Below are positions 44,532 through 56,045 of a stretch of DNA of 64,000 nt, piece after piece. The notes under the pieces were generated by a model. That model had not been told where the DNA came from, searched no databases, and saw only the letters and a list, made by a program, of their open reading frames with translations. The position numbers were made by a program, and so were the translations under genes. The DNA is taken from positions 11,516,001 to 11,580,000 of the forward strand of contig OX467088.1 of NCBI GenBank assembly GCA_950106755.1, read 5' to 3'. The DNA is from Climacium dendroides. Its lineage: Eukaryota > Streptophyta > Bryopsida > Hypnales > Climaciaceae. Every line of letters begins with the position of its first letter. Positions within the stretch are counted from its first letter, which is position 1.

Positions 44532-45800
44532 TGCAGTTTTGGGATGTGTGTAAACCTAGTAGAGTTACCCTTCAAAAGAACATGGGCCAATGCATGTAGA
44601 CTATTGTATTTGATTCCTAGAATACAAGCTATGTACTAAAATGTGACAAAACATACTCTATTAGATTTGTAATTCAACATTTAGCATTTTTCATTTGGAT
44701 GTTGTTTAACATTTAAGCCCTATCATGCTATAAATACATTACTATACAAATAGAATATGTGACCATTTTATAGCTTCTCAAATTTGTAGAGGTTTAATAA
44801 CAATTCAAATTGAAAAAGCCAAGTGTCACTGAATTTGGCTCAATATAATGGCAATCTTCTTTTGTCACTATTGAATACCATTTAATATGTCAAATACACA
44901 AAAATTATCTATGTTGCTACTAAAATGAGACTTCTCATACTTAGAACACTTATCCCCCTACAACTCCATATAAATAAAAATAAGTTTTAAAAAATTTAGG
45001 CATTTGAGATGAAGTATCAAATTTTATATATTTTTTCCTCATTTTTTAGTAAGATTAGGAAATCAAACAAACTTTTGAAGGAATCTAATTTTATGAAGAT
45101 TCAATTGTTAAAAGAAATTATGCATTTTTTGTTTATGGAACCAATATGGGTAGGAGGAGGGCAACATCATTTTGCTTTGAAAATTTGCATATTTCTTCCT
45201 AACTTGAGGCCCAATTCTAAAATGAAGTCCCTAAATTATCCTTCCTAAGTAATTTTGAGTCGTGGGCCTCAAAAGCTAGACAAAGATCTATTGTCAAATT
45301 TTTGGGTAGTCTTTACAAAAATATATTGCTCTACTTTACAAAGCTTTGTCAACACAAAAAAAACATTTTTTTCAAACCTATATTTTGATGTGTGACACTA
45401 ACTAACAAGATCCTATAGTTACAAATTCTAAAATTGAATGAATTTGATTAATAGCCCTTTTTTTATAGAGTGATGATTTTTCTTAAGTATTTGCCAATTC
45501 TTGACATATAGATCTTTAGGGATTAAGGCAGTCAATCATTCCTTGTAAAAAATAGTGTGCTTGTTCCCTATGTTTTTGGTGGCCCAAGTTGCTGAAAGGC
45601 CCTATGGAATCAATGACTAGCCAAAAATAAATAATGAAAATGAAAATTTTACTCTCTTACTGTTCGCAGTACTAGTAGTATGACAACAAAACAAAAACAT
45701 TAGTATATATAAGGTATTTGGGCACGTATTCTCTATTCAATCAATATATAAATGTAATCACAATTCCCAAACACATGAGTGTAGCAATGCTTAACAATAG
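44532..45800. other. AT-rich intergenic sequence
   Basis: Frames up to 79 codons, AT-rich and featureless. No gene supported. Confidence 0.45.
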
Positions 45801-45802
45801 TA

Positions 45803-46028
45803 CTATCTCCATTCCAAAATGATCTTTTGGTTGAATAAAATGTTTAGAAATTTTTGGCTGAAAATAACGTTATTACAACCCATTTTGAGGTGCAAATAGA
45901 GTTTATAGCATTTAATGCACTTCTATTGTTTTGAAACTTTGAGTTTTGGAGCCCTTTTCAAATTGTAGTATCAAAGTTCTTGTTATAAAATCAAGGGGAA
46001 CTAGAAGATCATTTTGGAATGGAGGGAA
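45803..46028. mobile_element. Stowaway-like MITE, copy 1
   Basis: The ends CTATCTCCATTCCAAAATGA and TCATTTTGGAATGGAGGGAA are inverted, with TA target duplications at 45801-45802 and 46029-46030. Length is 226 bp. The interior GGAGCCCTTTTCAAA is shared with 55844-56045. Confidence 0.88.
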
Positions 46029-46030
46029 TA

Positions 46031-46221
46031 TGTTTTATTGCTTCATCATCAATTATAACATTTTTCCTTATTCCTTAATGTGCATCATATGGCATGCATT
46101 GCTAAACTTGACATTGGTGACATGAGGCTCTCAATTATAATACTATTATTTGGACCTAAACAAATAAGTTGTAAGTTTTCACAAATGTGGCTAAATTTAG
46201 CAAAACTTCTACTAAATCCAA
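46031..46221. other. AT-rich spacer
   Basis: Nothing recognisable. Confidence 0.4.
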
Positions 46222-46487
46222 CTACAATAAAAAGTGTGCCATGTGCTACTGCCACAATCAAAAGAAAATTTAATTTTCTAATTTTTTCACTCATAAAAAC
46301 TTTGAAATTCAATAACTTTCATGTTGTAGGTTCTATGCCACAAAATAAGGCCTGTACACCTGTCCTTGTTGAGAGCTTTTTGATTTTACCAAGCATGCAA
46401 CCGGAAGACTCACAGTCTAGAAGATCTCACTATAACAAACAAACAAACAAAACAAAACAAAACAACCTATCTTAATGGATGGATACC
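46222..46487 (-). repeat. Family A repeat, single unit
   Basis: Minus orientation: AGTGTGCCATGTGCTACTGC at one end and CAACCTATCTTAATGGATGG at the other, with GTAGGTTCTATGCCACAAA and GAGAGCTTTT between. This copy is single, unlike the three dimers. Confidence 0.7.
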
Positions 46488-47159
46488 TTAACCCCTAAGT
46501 GCCTCAAAGGCTAGAATCTGGCCTCTCCATTTTGAAAAACATTCTTGTTTGATTACTATAATCTTTTGAGTAGTACAATCAAAGGACATGTCATTTTCTC
46601 CACACCTCCGGGTCTCTCTTGACTATCAATCGGTAAGGTTAGATGTTGTATTCCTCATTTCTCTTTGGGTCCGCCCATTTTTGCACAGGAGTCTCTCTTC
46701 CCTTAGATGCATGCTTTTTGAGCGTGTTACCTTAGCACATGAATCCCATTGATTCAGAAGCTATCAATTTCAGACCAAATCACCAACATACTACAGTAAT
46801 GGTCAACTAGAATTTTTTGGGGGAATTTTTGAGTGTTTAGAGAGGATCACATAAATTCAGTATACGGACAACATACGTCAGCTCTTTTGGAGGACAACAT
46901 CCGGTTCAGCTACTACCTTCCCTTCCCCCCCTCCCATCCCATTTGGGAATTGGAATCAGTTATTGAGCTAAGCTAGAACTAGTGTAGTGTCTGCTCCAGA
47001 GGGGCGGCAACTGAAAGGCCCTACCCCACGGAATGGGAAAGAAGCTGGCATGACAGACAACACGCACCAGAGCCAGAGCCAAGCCAAGGAAAGGAAGGGA
47101 AGGGAAAGGGAAGGGAAGGGCAATAATAATATTGATAAGGATGGCGTCTAAGCTTAATC
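46488..47159. other. Intergenic sequence with GGGAAG-type purine tract
   Basis: GGAAGGGAAGGGAAAGGGAAG lies at about 47094-47120. No gene. Confidence 0.5.
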
Positions 47160-47450
47160 CAAACCTCATCAGGGACTTGACACCAATTTGGAACCCAGTG
47201 GGATGGATGAATTAATGGATGGATGGATTTTACACACTCCAGATGGATGGATGGATGGATTTTACACATTCCAGATGGATGGATGAATGTATGGATTTTA
47301 TGCATTCCAGATGGATGGATGGACGGACAGACCAATGGGTGGATGGATGAATGGATGGATGAATGAATGGACGGACGAACCAATGGATGGATGGACGGAC
47401 GGACGGAACAATGGATGAACGAATGGATGGATGGACAGATGGACAGACCG
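47160..47450. repeat. GGAT/GGAC tetranucleotide microsatellite with interspersed 38-bp units
   Basis: Runs of GGAT and GGAC alternate with a TTTTACACATTCCAGATGGA-type unit seen three times (47224-47315). Frames rich in Ser, Ile, His and Pro on the minus strand are repeat artefacts. Confidence 0.88.
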
Positions 47451-47867
47451 CCCCCAGAATGGCCTGCCTGGAGATGGAGGATGGACACCAAGCAAGCGTG
47501 TAAGCCAAAGGAAGCCTGGCTGTCTGTAAGACTTCCCAATGGAGCTTGCTTGCCATCGGTCGTGTGAGGCGCGCTGGTGCAGGGCTACGAGATGCTGCAG
47601 GGGGGCCAGACCCACTTGGTTCCCCGCTGCAGGCGTAGCGTAGCTTGGCTTGGGCTGGAAATTCTGGGATGGATCCCATCACATTATGCATTCTGCTGTG
47701 GATGGAAGGCCTGGCGCTAAACCTGTCAGTCACACGAAGACAAAGTGAGTGGGACCAACGCAATGGGGTGAAAATGCAGGAATTTTACCCACTCCGGGGA
47801 ACACACAGGATTTAAAAAAAAAAAAAAAAAATCCACACAGGAAAAAGTTTGCAAATTTTGAATTCAT
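47451..47867. other. Intergenic sequence
   Basis: Moderately GC-rich to about 47760, then a poly(A) run near 47813-47831. No gene supported. Confidence 0.4.
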
Positions 47868-48233
47868 AAGGAAGAACTACCCATTATTGCTATCTAGGTA
47901 TTTTGGAGAAGCTATTTGTCAGCTCTCCTTTTTTGTTTCCAGAGATTGAATTGTTTGAGAGAACTCAATTGCAAAAAGAATGAAAGACGTTCCAACAAGA
48001 ATTGAAATTTTTTGTGATTTTTCAAAGTTGAAATGTTAAACTATGAGTAGCCCCGTGTTGAAGCATGACCAGGCCATTGTTGAAGTGTGGGCTGATGTGT
48101 CTGCTCCCCAAGTGCATTGCCATCATGATGAAGGATCAATAAGATTGTGGTAATAGATGGGCTAGTGATGGAAATGGGAGGGACCTGTAAGAGACGGAAT
48201 TGGGTAAATGGTGGTATTGGGCAGTTCCACCTT
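47868..48233. mobile_element. Family C inverted-repeat element, copy 1
   Basis: It aligns along its length with 53660-54041: AGCTATTTGTCAGCTC, TCAATTGCAAAAAGAATGAA, GTTGAAGCATG and GTATTGGGCAGTTC. Ends are AAGGAAGAACTACCCA and TGGGCAGTTCCACCTT. Confidence 0.75.
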
Positions 48234-48469
48234 ATTTGCAATTAGAAACGCCAAATTCCCTTCACTGAATAGGGATATTGCTGAAGGGGAACAAAAAATG
48301 AAAAGGACTTGTTGTGAAAAAAATTGTAGATGTTTGAAACATGATGCACAATCCCCCAACACTTTTAGTAACTATTGATGTACAACAAAGGAAGATATGT
48401 ATATAGTGTGTAATGTTAGTTAATTAATATGGGTCCCCTTAAAACCCCTATTTAGTGTAGATGAGTGCA
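48234..48469. other. AT-rich spacer
   Basis: Nothing recognisable. Confidence 0.4.
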
Positions 48470-48525
48470 CGAACATACCCATAAACTTTGGTGGGGTGGG
48501 TGTGTGGGGGGTGGGGGGGTAAGAT
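48470..48525 (+). other. G-run cluster with quadruplex potential
   Basis: Within 40 bases the plus strand has GGTGGGG, GGG, GGGGGG and GGGGGGG runs separated by one to three bases, which meets the usual four-run pattern for a G-quadruplex. No linked gene. Confidence 0.6.
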
Positions 48526-48989
48526 TTTACTTTGACCCCGGAGAACTTGCGTTTTTCCACCCCTTTTGTTTGTGGGTCGGTTTCAGCGTCCTGCGAGCGG
48601 AATCCTCCGGGGGGATCGGGTGCAGTTTTGGCCGGCGTGTGCCCAGCCGACAAGCTGGAGGAGTTTGGAAGAAGGCTGCTGCTAAGTTGTTGTCGTAATT
48701 TGAAGCTAAGCTTGTGATTACACCTGTTTATGGATGGGCAGCTATGCTAAGTAGCTTCTTAGGAAAGGCTGGCACTGTAGCAGTGGCCAGTGTTGTCCCT
48801 GGGGGGGTGTTTTGCAAGCTTGCCTTGCCTTGCCATGCCCTGCTCACACAGACAGTAGCACTGGGAGGAGTACAGTTTTATGTAAAAGCCTCCCAAAGTG
48901 CACGGTTTGTACCTTCACACATATCCTGGAGTAGTGGAGGCAACTACCTTAGCCTACCCAAGCAATTAGTACCTTGGAGCAATTTCGAC
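48526..48989. other. Intergenic sequence, moderately GC-rich
   Basis: Frames of 61-100 codons lack family features. No gene supported. Confidence 0.4.
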
Positions 48990-49210
48990 GCAATTAGTAC
49001 AATTGAGCAATTTTGAACAATTAGTACCATCGAGCAATTTTGACACAATTAGAACCATTGAGCAATTTTGAGCAATTAGAACCATTGAGCAATTTTGAGC
49101 AATTTTGAGCAATTAGAACCATTGAGCAATTTTGAACAATTAGAACCATTGAGCAATTTTAAGCAATTAGAACCATCGAGCAATTTCGAGCAATTTCTAC
49201 CATCAATCCA
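48990..49210 (+). repeat. 27-bp tandem repeat, about seven units
   Basis: The unit is GAGCAATTTTGAGCAATTAG followed by AACCATT, with variants. Sub-repeats of GAGCAATTTT give partial doubling of some units. Confidence 0.88.
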
Positions 49211-49389
49211 TTTTGACACAATTGTACCTATGGTAATGTCTCACACAGGAGCACATCCAAACTAATAAGGGCATTGCCAACCCTAGCACACATATGGGGC
49301 ATGGCTTGGCACCCCACGTGTTTTTTTTCACTCCAAGCATAGGCAAATATTGTTCAAAGTAAGGTAGTCTGCTCTTAAAGCGACCACTT
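49211..49389. other. Spacer
   Basis: Nothing recognisable. Confidence 0.4.
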
Positions 49390-49628
49390 AAGAGCTGATT
49401 GCCTTTTCTGGAAAGCCAAACTCCTTGAAACAATTTTTAATAAATTTTTGTAGGAAGAAAAATGAAATTGGCATTTAGCCTAAGTCATTTCATATTTTTT
49501 GGACCTTTGTGAAATTAGTTACAAATATTTGAAGTTGAAACATAGTGGTCACTAAATTCATCCTTGTGGCATGATTGCTTTTAGAGCATGGGTACTTTTA
49601 GAGCAAGCTATCTTACCTCAACTTCCAG
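49390..49628. repeat. Family D fragment
   Basis: TGGCATTTAGCCTAAGTCA, TTCATATTTTTTGGACC and CTTTTAGAGCAAGCTA match family D copies. The left end is not clear. Confidence 0.55.
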
Positions 49629-49949
49629 TGTGTAGGGAAGTTTTGAAAGAACCTGCAAATGTCTTGATTATTCAACAACTGTATATTTTTTAGGTTGTAG
49701 AACGTGTTACAATAGTCCCTTGCTAGGTTGTAAGGTGAAGATACTCATAACTAATCAAAGAAGCAATTTTGAAAATGGTTTGGAATGTTGCAAGGCAAAC
49801 CAAATTTTTCAGAGGTACATTGATAGAAATGATGGGGATTGCAAAAAAAAGTGGTAATTTTATGCTTGAACTAAAATTACTTTGAATTTTGGGAGGCAAA
49901 AAGTACATTAGACCCATAGATAATCACTAGGCACTTCTAATTCTAATCT
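49629..49949. other. AT-rich spacer
   Basis: Nothing recognisable. Confidence 0.4.
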
Positions 49950-49952
49950 TAG

Positions 49953-50093
49953 CACTACAACAAAAGCAGTGTTTTATGACTGCAAAATATGACTGCAAGC
50001 AGTCGTAAAATCAGAAAATATGACTGACTCCAGTCGTTTACGACTATTTGCAGTCATATTTTGCAGTCATAAAACACTGCTTTTGTTGTAGTG
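49953..50093. mobile_element. CACTA-type foldback MITE
   Basis: It begins CACTACAACAAAAGCAGTG and ends with the exact inverse ..GCTTTTGTTGTAGTG, the terminal motif of CACTA (En/Spm) transposons. The 3-bp repeat TAG flanks it (49950-49952 and 50094-50096), the target size of that group. The arms, about 45 bp, are nearly perfect inverses, so the 141-bp unit folds into one hairpin. Confidence 0.9.
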
Positions 50094-50096
50094 TAG

Positions 50097-51629
50097 CCAA
50101 ACTACTTTCGTACTCACTACTTCCTACTTTCATGCTTACCACTTCTAGGCATGTCTCATGGCCTTATTAGTTAGAACACATTTTAAGGCTTGGTTGGAAA
50201 TTAAACCCAACCATAGTGGGAAATAGAGCACTCTACAAGTTGCACATAAGCACTTAATCATAAATGGATACCTCCACCTTAAACCGTGTCAAATCCCAAC
50301 TCGCCCTATGGAGGGCCTCCTTGTTAGGCATGCCACCTTGTCCAAGAGGGGAGGTAGCTATAGATTTTGAATGGTTTTGGCAAAATAAATCAAATTATAA
50401 ATAGAGTATAGAAATCATATCTTCATAAAAGAATTAAGGATTAAATTAAAGAATGATAACAAACAACAACAAGACTCTGCACTTGCCATTCAATGTGGAA
50501 ACATGCATTCCATGTGTGAGTGTGAATGACTCTAAAAAGATATTATTTATCTTTTAAATGGTGTGGAACTAGAACTTGAGATTACTATCATATAAAAAAT
50601 AACCTTAAGTACATAATATTCAAATTTGGATATTAGATGCCAATTATTCATAATAGAGTTTATTAGATGCCAATTAAAAGACAAAAGAATACAAAAAGTC
50701 ACTACAAACCATGCTTTAAGAAAGAAAAATTGAAATATGTTACTTGAAAATTCCAAATTATGTCATTTCCATGATTTTTCATTCTGAAGCAAATTTATTT
50801 TTATTGTCCAAAAAATGCATGCAATGAAAATCTTCATTCCCTTTTTGATTTCCAACAACATTCAACAATAATTTAGACAATTTAATAATGGGTATTGTTC
50901 TCAAATGCTTAACCCCTAATGATTCAAGGGGGTGTACTTTCAAAATGGGCCAAAAGTGCCAAGAACTTCTTGAATAATTTGTTTGCCCATCTTGAGATTA
51001 GATAGAACGTAACCATAGAATCTTGTATTTTGCATTGAAAGTGAACACCCAAAAAAATTTCAAATTATTAAACTGCACTATTTGAAGTTTGAAGTTTTAT
51101 TTGGATCAATGGAAAAACAACAAGTAGCGCACTTTGAAAGAATATATCTTGGTGAGAATATTTTGAAATGTTGACGTTTTGTGCTAAATGAAAGAAGAGA
51201 GTTGAGAATGCTTATGCAAAATTTTACAACATTTTGGTCATTTTGCAATTTTAGGTGGAGCTTGCAATGCATGATGGTCATTGAAATGAGAGTAGTGTTT
51301 GTAAAAAAACCAAGAATGGGTGCACTTATATTTTCCTTCAGTTCCTTGGATTTGGCCTTTCTAAGGTAGACAAAAATCACATTATTTGGTTGATTTTCAA
51401 TCCATGTCCAAACCAAACTCCAAAAAATAAGTTGTGAGCTATACTACACCACTCAACTTAAAAAAATTCCTTACAAGGCAAAAATTAACTCATTTTGATG
51501 AAACTACTGCCATTGGATTTATAACATATTATATTTTCTAGAAGTAAATGTTTTAGAAAATAACTCAGAATTTGAGAAGAAGAAGCTTAAAGAAGAAAGC
51601 AATAAGTCACTTAGGTCATGAGAGGGATT
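50097..51629. other. AT-rich intergenic sequence
   Basis: The longest frame (51078-51416 minus, 112 codons) is AT-rich, overlaps a plus-strand frame and shows no family features. Confidence 0.45.
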
Positions 51630-52285
51630 AAGGTAGGAGGTTCATAAAACAATTGGGCTCTAAAAGCATCCTCGAACACATAGGTATATTTTGTTTTCCC
51701 ATAGGCTTTCTCATTGCACTAGCAATATACAAATAGTGTACATTTTAGGAGGTGGATACTTTTAGTAATCACTACATTTCATCTCCAAAAATTTGTAACT
51801 AATTCCATGAGTTTTCATAAATATAAATCTACTTGATTTAGATGCCAATTCCATTTTTCTTCCAAGGGAAAATTTACTAAAAATTATATTTTAAGAAGTC
51901 TATCCTTAGCCAAATTAATTTTCACCTCTTCAATGGGCACTTTATCAAACCTCCCACCATATTCTTTCTTTTCTTAGTGTAGGTACCTTTTTAGACATGA
52001 TTAATCTATTGTGCAACAAATTAGGCCATGATATTTATATATGAAGGTAGGAGACTCTAAAACTGCCCACTTCTTCCAATGTACACTATTTGTACATGTT
52101 GCTTCTACATAGCCTTTAGCAATATACTAATAGTGTACATTTGAAGAGGTGGGTGATTTTAGAGCCCAATGCCATTTCAGCTTCAAAATTTCATAACTAA
52201 TTTTACAAAACTCCGAAAAATATGAAATGACTTGAATTAGGTGCTGATTCCAGTTGTCTTTCAAGGAAAATTTACTAAAAATACA
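51630..52285. mobile_element. Family D elements, one near-complete and one truncated copy
   Basis: The first copy starts AAGGTAGGAGG at 51630 and runs to CCTCCCACC near 51957. The second starts AAGGTAGGAGACTC at 52044 and stops after AATTTACTAAAAAT near 52285. Both carry TGTACATTT..AGGAGGTGG-like sequence and ATGAAATGACTTGAATTAGG-type sequence. Confidence 0.65.
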
Positions 52286-52757
52286 CTGCAACAATATATG
52301 CAAAACCTATTTACGTGCAACAATACATGCTGAACTTGCTCATGTAAAGTGGCAAACCCCAACCACAATTAATGCTTCAACCTTTGCACATTACTTTGAT
52401 CCCTAAAGCTCTTGGAATCCTTGTGGTGGACAATATTCACATTGCTAATGTCGGAGATGAAGATGGATGATTGGATAGAGGAGCTTCACATTTGCTATGA
52501 TTCTCTTTGACCACAATTGGTAACTTGCTTGTTTTTATGTTAATGTTTTTCAACTCCATTGAAGGGTTATTTCAAGACCATTTCCCATGCTAGTAACCAA
52601 CCATTGTTGGGTAAAATTTAAAATAATAAAAAAATAAAAATAATAATCAATTAAAATTACAATATATTAAAAAAAATTCTTTAAAATTCTTTAAAAAATT
52701 TAATTTTAATTTTAAAAAATTGTGACAATTGCTTTGTTGCTATGGCTAAGTTCCCAT
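52286..52757. other. AT-rich spacer
   Basis: Nothing recognisable. Confidence 0.4.
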
Positions 52758-53235
52758 AAGGTAGAACAACCCATCATGGTTAAATGATCCAAAACGGACA
52801 CCTAGGGAATGATCCCATGACAATTATTTTCAATTTCTAAGATTTTGGACCACAATCAATGTCTCACTTGACACCAATGGAGTAATTAGTAACCTCAATA
52901 GAAACACCCAACTTTTTCAGTGTAAATCATTGTAGAAAAGTGACTTTTTTAAGGCCTTCCACATTAGAAAATATTGTGACTTCTTTAGGTGAGTAAGGTG
53001 AGAATTAAGGATATAGTTTTTGTTGGTTATAGAGTAGTCTACAAACTATTTTGGAGCTAAATCTTCTAAAATTCATAGCTAATTCATACTTTGTCAAAAA
53101 CAAAATAAAAAATATAGTTTCAGCTGCTCTCTCTATTCCTCACACTTGTCTATATGTGGGATAAAAAATTTAAAAATTTCAGCCATGGCATGAAGACAAA
53201 CTCCTAATTCTGACTATGATGGGTTATTTTACCTT
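52758..53235 (+). mobile_element. Family B inverted-repeat element, copy 3
   Basis: The ends AAGGTAGAACAACCCAT and GATGGGTTATTTTACCTT are inverted, and the interior aligns with 32779-33249 (TTTGTTGGTT, TAGTCTACAAACT, AATTCATACTTTGTC). Length is 478 bp. Confidence 0.8.
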
Positions 53236-53659
53236 AGTTCAAAAACTTGTGAAAACTTGCAGTCCTATAGATTAGGTGAATTTCATCTAATGTGTTTTTT
53301 GTTTTGTTTTGTTTTCCAACTCTCCTCCTTACCAATATTAATACTGTTTCGTTCTCTTGTGCCCCAACTGTAAAAATGTGAAGCTAGCATAAAATGGTTA
53401 AATCAGGTTAATAGTTAATTCAGTTACTGGAGGAGGGGATCCGTGGGTGGGGTTGTCAGACTGCATACTACGGAGTATATTGATTCCTCCATTCAATCTC
53501 TGACGCACCAAATCAGTGCCAGTGTATCAGTTCAGTTAACAAACAGAATCCATTCACAAGACCGACGACGAATGCATGTTTCAACGTGGTGAGGAAAAGC
53601 TGCATGCAGTGGCCGTTGCAGTGGCCTCCATAGACTTAGAAGCCATACTGGTCACCAAT
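53236..53659. other. Intergenic spacer
   Basis: Nothing recognisable. Confidence 0.4.
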
Positions 53660-54041
53660 AAGGTAGATCAGCCGTTTTGCTATTCTAGCTACCTTTGGAA
53701 AAGCTATTTGTCAGCTCCCATATTTTTCCACAGATTGAAAAAGATTGAAAAAGATTGAAAAAGTTTGAGAGAAGTCAATTGCAAAAAGAATGAAGACATT
53801 CTGACAAGAAGTGAATTTTTTGTGATTTTTTTAAAGCTAAAATGGTAAAATGGGAATAGACCCTAGCTTGTTGAAGCATGGATAGATTGCTTGTTCAAGT
53901 GTTTGCTCCCAAGGTGCATCGCCATCATTGATAAAGGGTTGCTAAGATTGTGGGAATGGGTGGGCCACTGACGCAAATGGAAGGATCTTGTAGGTGGCAG
54001 AGATTGAATGGGTGGATGGGGGTATTGGGCAGTTCTACCTT
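53660..54041. mobile_element. Family C inverted-repeat element, copy 2
   Basis: It starts AAGGTAGATCAGCC and ends GGGCAGTTCTACCTT. It aligns with 47868-48233. A short GATTGAAAAA triplication is present near 53735-53762. Confidence 0.75.
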
Positions 54042-54330
54042 AGTACACCTCAAACCAACCAACCAAAGAAGCAATTCAGCATGGCCTCCAATTGTTAATA
54101 TATTGAGAAAACATTATGTGTGTAGTTGAAAGGGGATTGTACATTTTTTTTAAATGCATTTTTTGGATACTCTATGAAAAAATTATGAATTTTCAAAGTG
54201 CCCAAAATTGGTGTTTTTGAAATTGATCCTAGACTTTCATGGATATTTAGGAGTATATTTTAGGCAAGAATTTGTAGGGGGCAGTTTCTTAAAGGGGATA
54301 GTTTTAGGTGCCATTAGTTACCTTATAAGT
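54042..54330. repeat. Family E repeat copy
   Basis: AAGCAATTCAGCATGG, ATGAATTTTCAAAGTGC and TATTTTAGGCAAGAATTTGT match 27116-27890. Confidence 0.6.
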
Positions 54331-55841
54331 GTTTTACATTAACACTAAAGTGGAAGTGCTGATCACCATCTAGTAGTTAAGTAACTTCGTATATTTTGAT
54401 GCAAAATTAACACATGAGACTACTTCTAAAGACATTGGCAATTGAAAATCATGAATTTTCAAGAAAAAAAGTGTAAGCTTTTAAATATGTATGAATATAC
54501 TGTGAATTTATGAAACTCTAGTAGTTCATGATGCATCCTAAATCGTTTTCTACACTCATGTACACATTTGAAACATTTTGGACTACTTGCATTTAGATAT
54601 TTTCAAGATCGGTTATGGTTCAAGTTGGTTCTAGGCTCTTCCACTGTACATTGTTTTTCCAAGCCTTTTCAAGGTCAAATCCAAACTTTTGGGGGGTGTA
54701 GAAGGTGAATGAAAAATATTGCATATAGGACTCGGAGTTTTAGTATTGAGACCAAAGTCCTAAGTTCTTTTAGGTGAAATATTACATGGCATATATTTGT
54801 CCAAAAATGGATTAGAAAGTTAGAAAAAAAAATTGAATGTATTTTAAGTATAAAATCTACAATGGTCAAATTTGTCTACAAAACCATCCCACATTGATGC
54901 TTGATATTCTACTTCCCATATTATATACAAAACAATAGATGGGAGGGATCTTTCATTAGATCTCTATTTTTGTCAACCCCCACTTGAGCTTGAAGTCCCA
55001 CTTTTTTGGCATAAAAAATTTCCAAACGTGTTGCCATAAAAGCCTTCTTGAGTACATCCTAATTTCACATTGTTTTTCCATTTCACCTCATGAAAAGAAC
55101 ATATAAAAATTCAATAGAGTAACACATGCCTTTTAAAATTGATTGCACCCAAACCAACTTTAATGTTCAATTGAGTCAAGTATTAAATGTTCACAATAAA
55201 TGATGTAGATGTGAGAAGGATTTTTCATTATAAGAAAAATGATTAAAAAATTTCAACCTTTAGAAACACAAACACACTTCAATTAAGGCCATATATAAAA
55301 ATCAATGAAAGGTTCAAGTTTTTTTTTTACATAGAAAGTTGTAATGTTTTAAATACAATTAATAAAAAACATGATGTTCATATTATGCCATGTTGACTAA
55401 CCTCATAGAAATAGCCAGTATTATTTAAAAAAATACTAAATACTCATATTTTTTAGTTAAATTTTCAAGTTAAATGCTTCTAAATTGATTGCATAAATAT
55501 TTGTAAAACCTTTTTCAAATTTGATTATATTGTATAACTAATTTCTAAAATTTACATTTAAAATCTCTTTCTCAATGCAAACTTCAAAAAAGTTGAAGAA
55601 ATCATATCATTTAGTACATCTATATTTTTTCAAATCCCTCAAGTATTAGTGTTAGAAAGACCCAATCCTATTGCCAAGGTAGTCAATTATAAATGATCAA
55701 ATTTCAATGTAAATAGGTGCATTCTTTGTTAACTCCAAAGTCCAATGGCCTTTTTTTTTTAATCAAAAAACGCTAAAAAATGCCATTTCTATTGTAAAGA
55801 GCAAAAAAACTTAAAAATTATTGGACCTTACACTAAATTAG
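54331..55841. other. AT-rich intergenic sequence
   Basis: No gene or element recognised. Confidence 0.45.
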
Positions 55842-55843
55842 TA

Positions 55844-56045
55844 CTTCCTCCATACCAAAATGATCTTCTAATTGAAGAAAATATTTGGAATTTTTTGTTG
55901 AAAATAAGGTTATTTTAATCCATTTTGGGATGTAAGCACTACAATTTTAGACACTCCTTTTATCTTTGAATTTTGGAGCCCTTTTCAAAGTAAGGTATCA
56001 AATATATCAAGGAGAATCAAAGATCATTTTGGAATAGTCGGAATT
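55844..56045. mobile_element. Stowaway-like MITE, copy 2
   Basis: The left end CTTCCTCCATACCAAAATGA follows TA. The right end CATTTTGGAATAGTCGGAAT has decayed. The interior matches 45803-46028, including GGAGCCCTTTTCAAA. Confidence 0.75.

Noticed and set aside
47021..47763. 172- and 177-codon minus-strand frames rich in SIHPSIHP
   Set aside because: Translation of the GGAT/GGAC microsatellite.
42421..49210. Spaced repeats as a possible CRISPR array
   Set aside because: The tandem repeats here have no unique spacers of constant size and the sequence is clearly eukaryotic.
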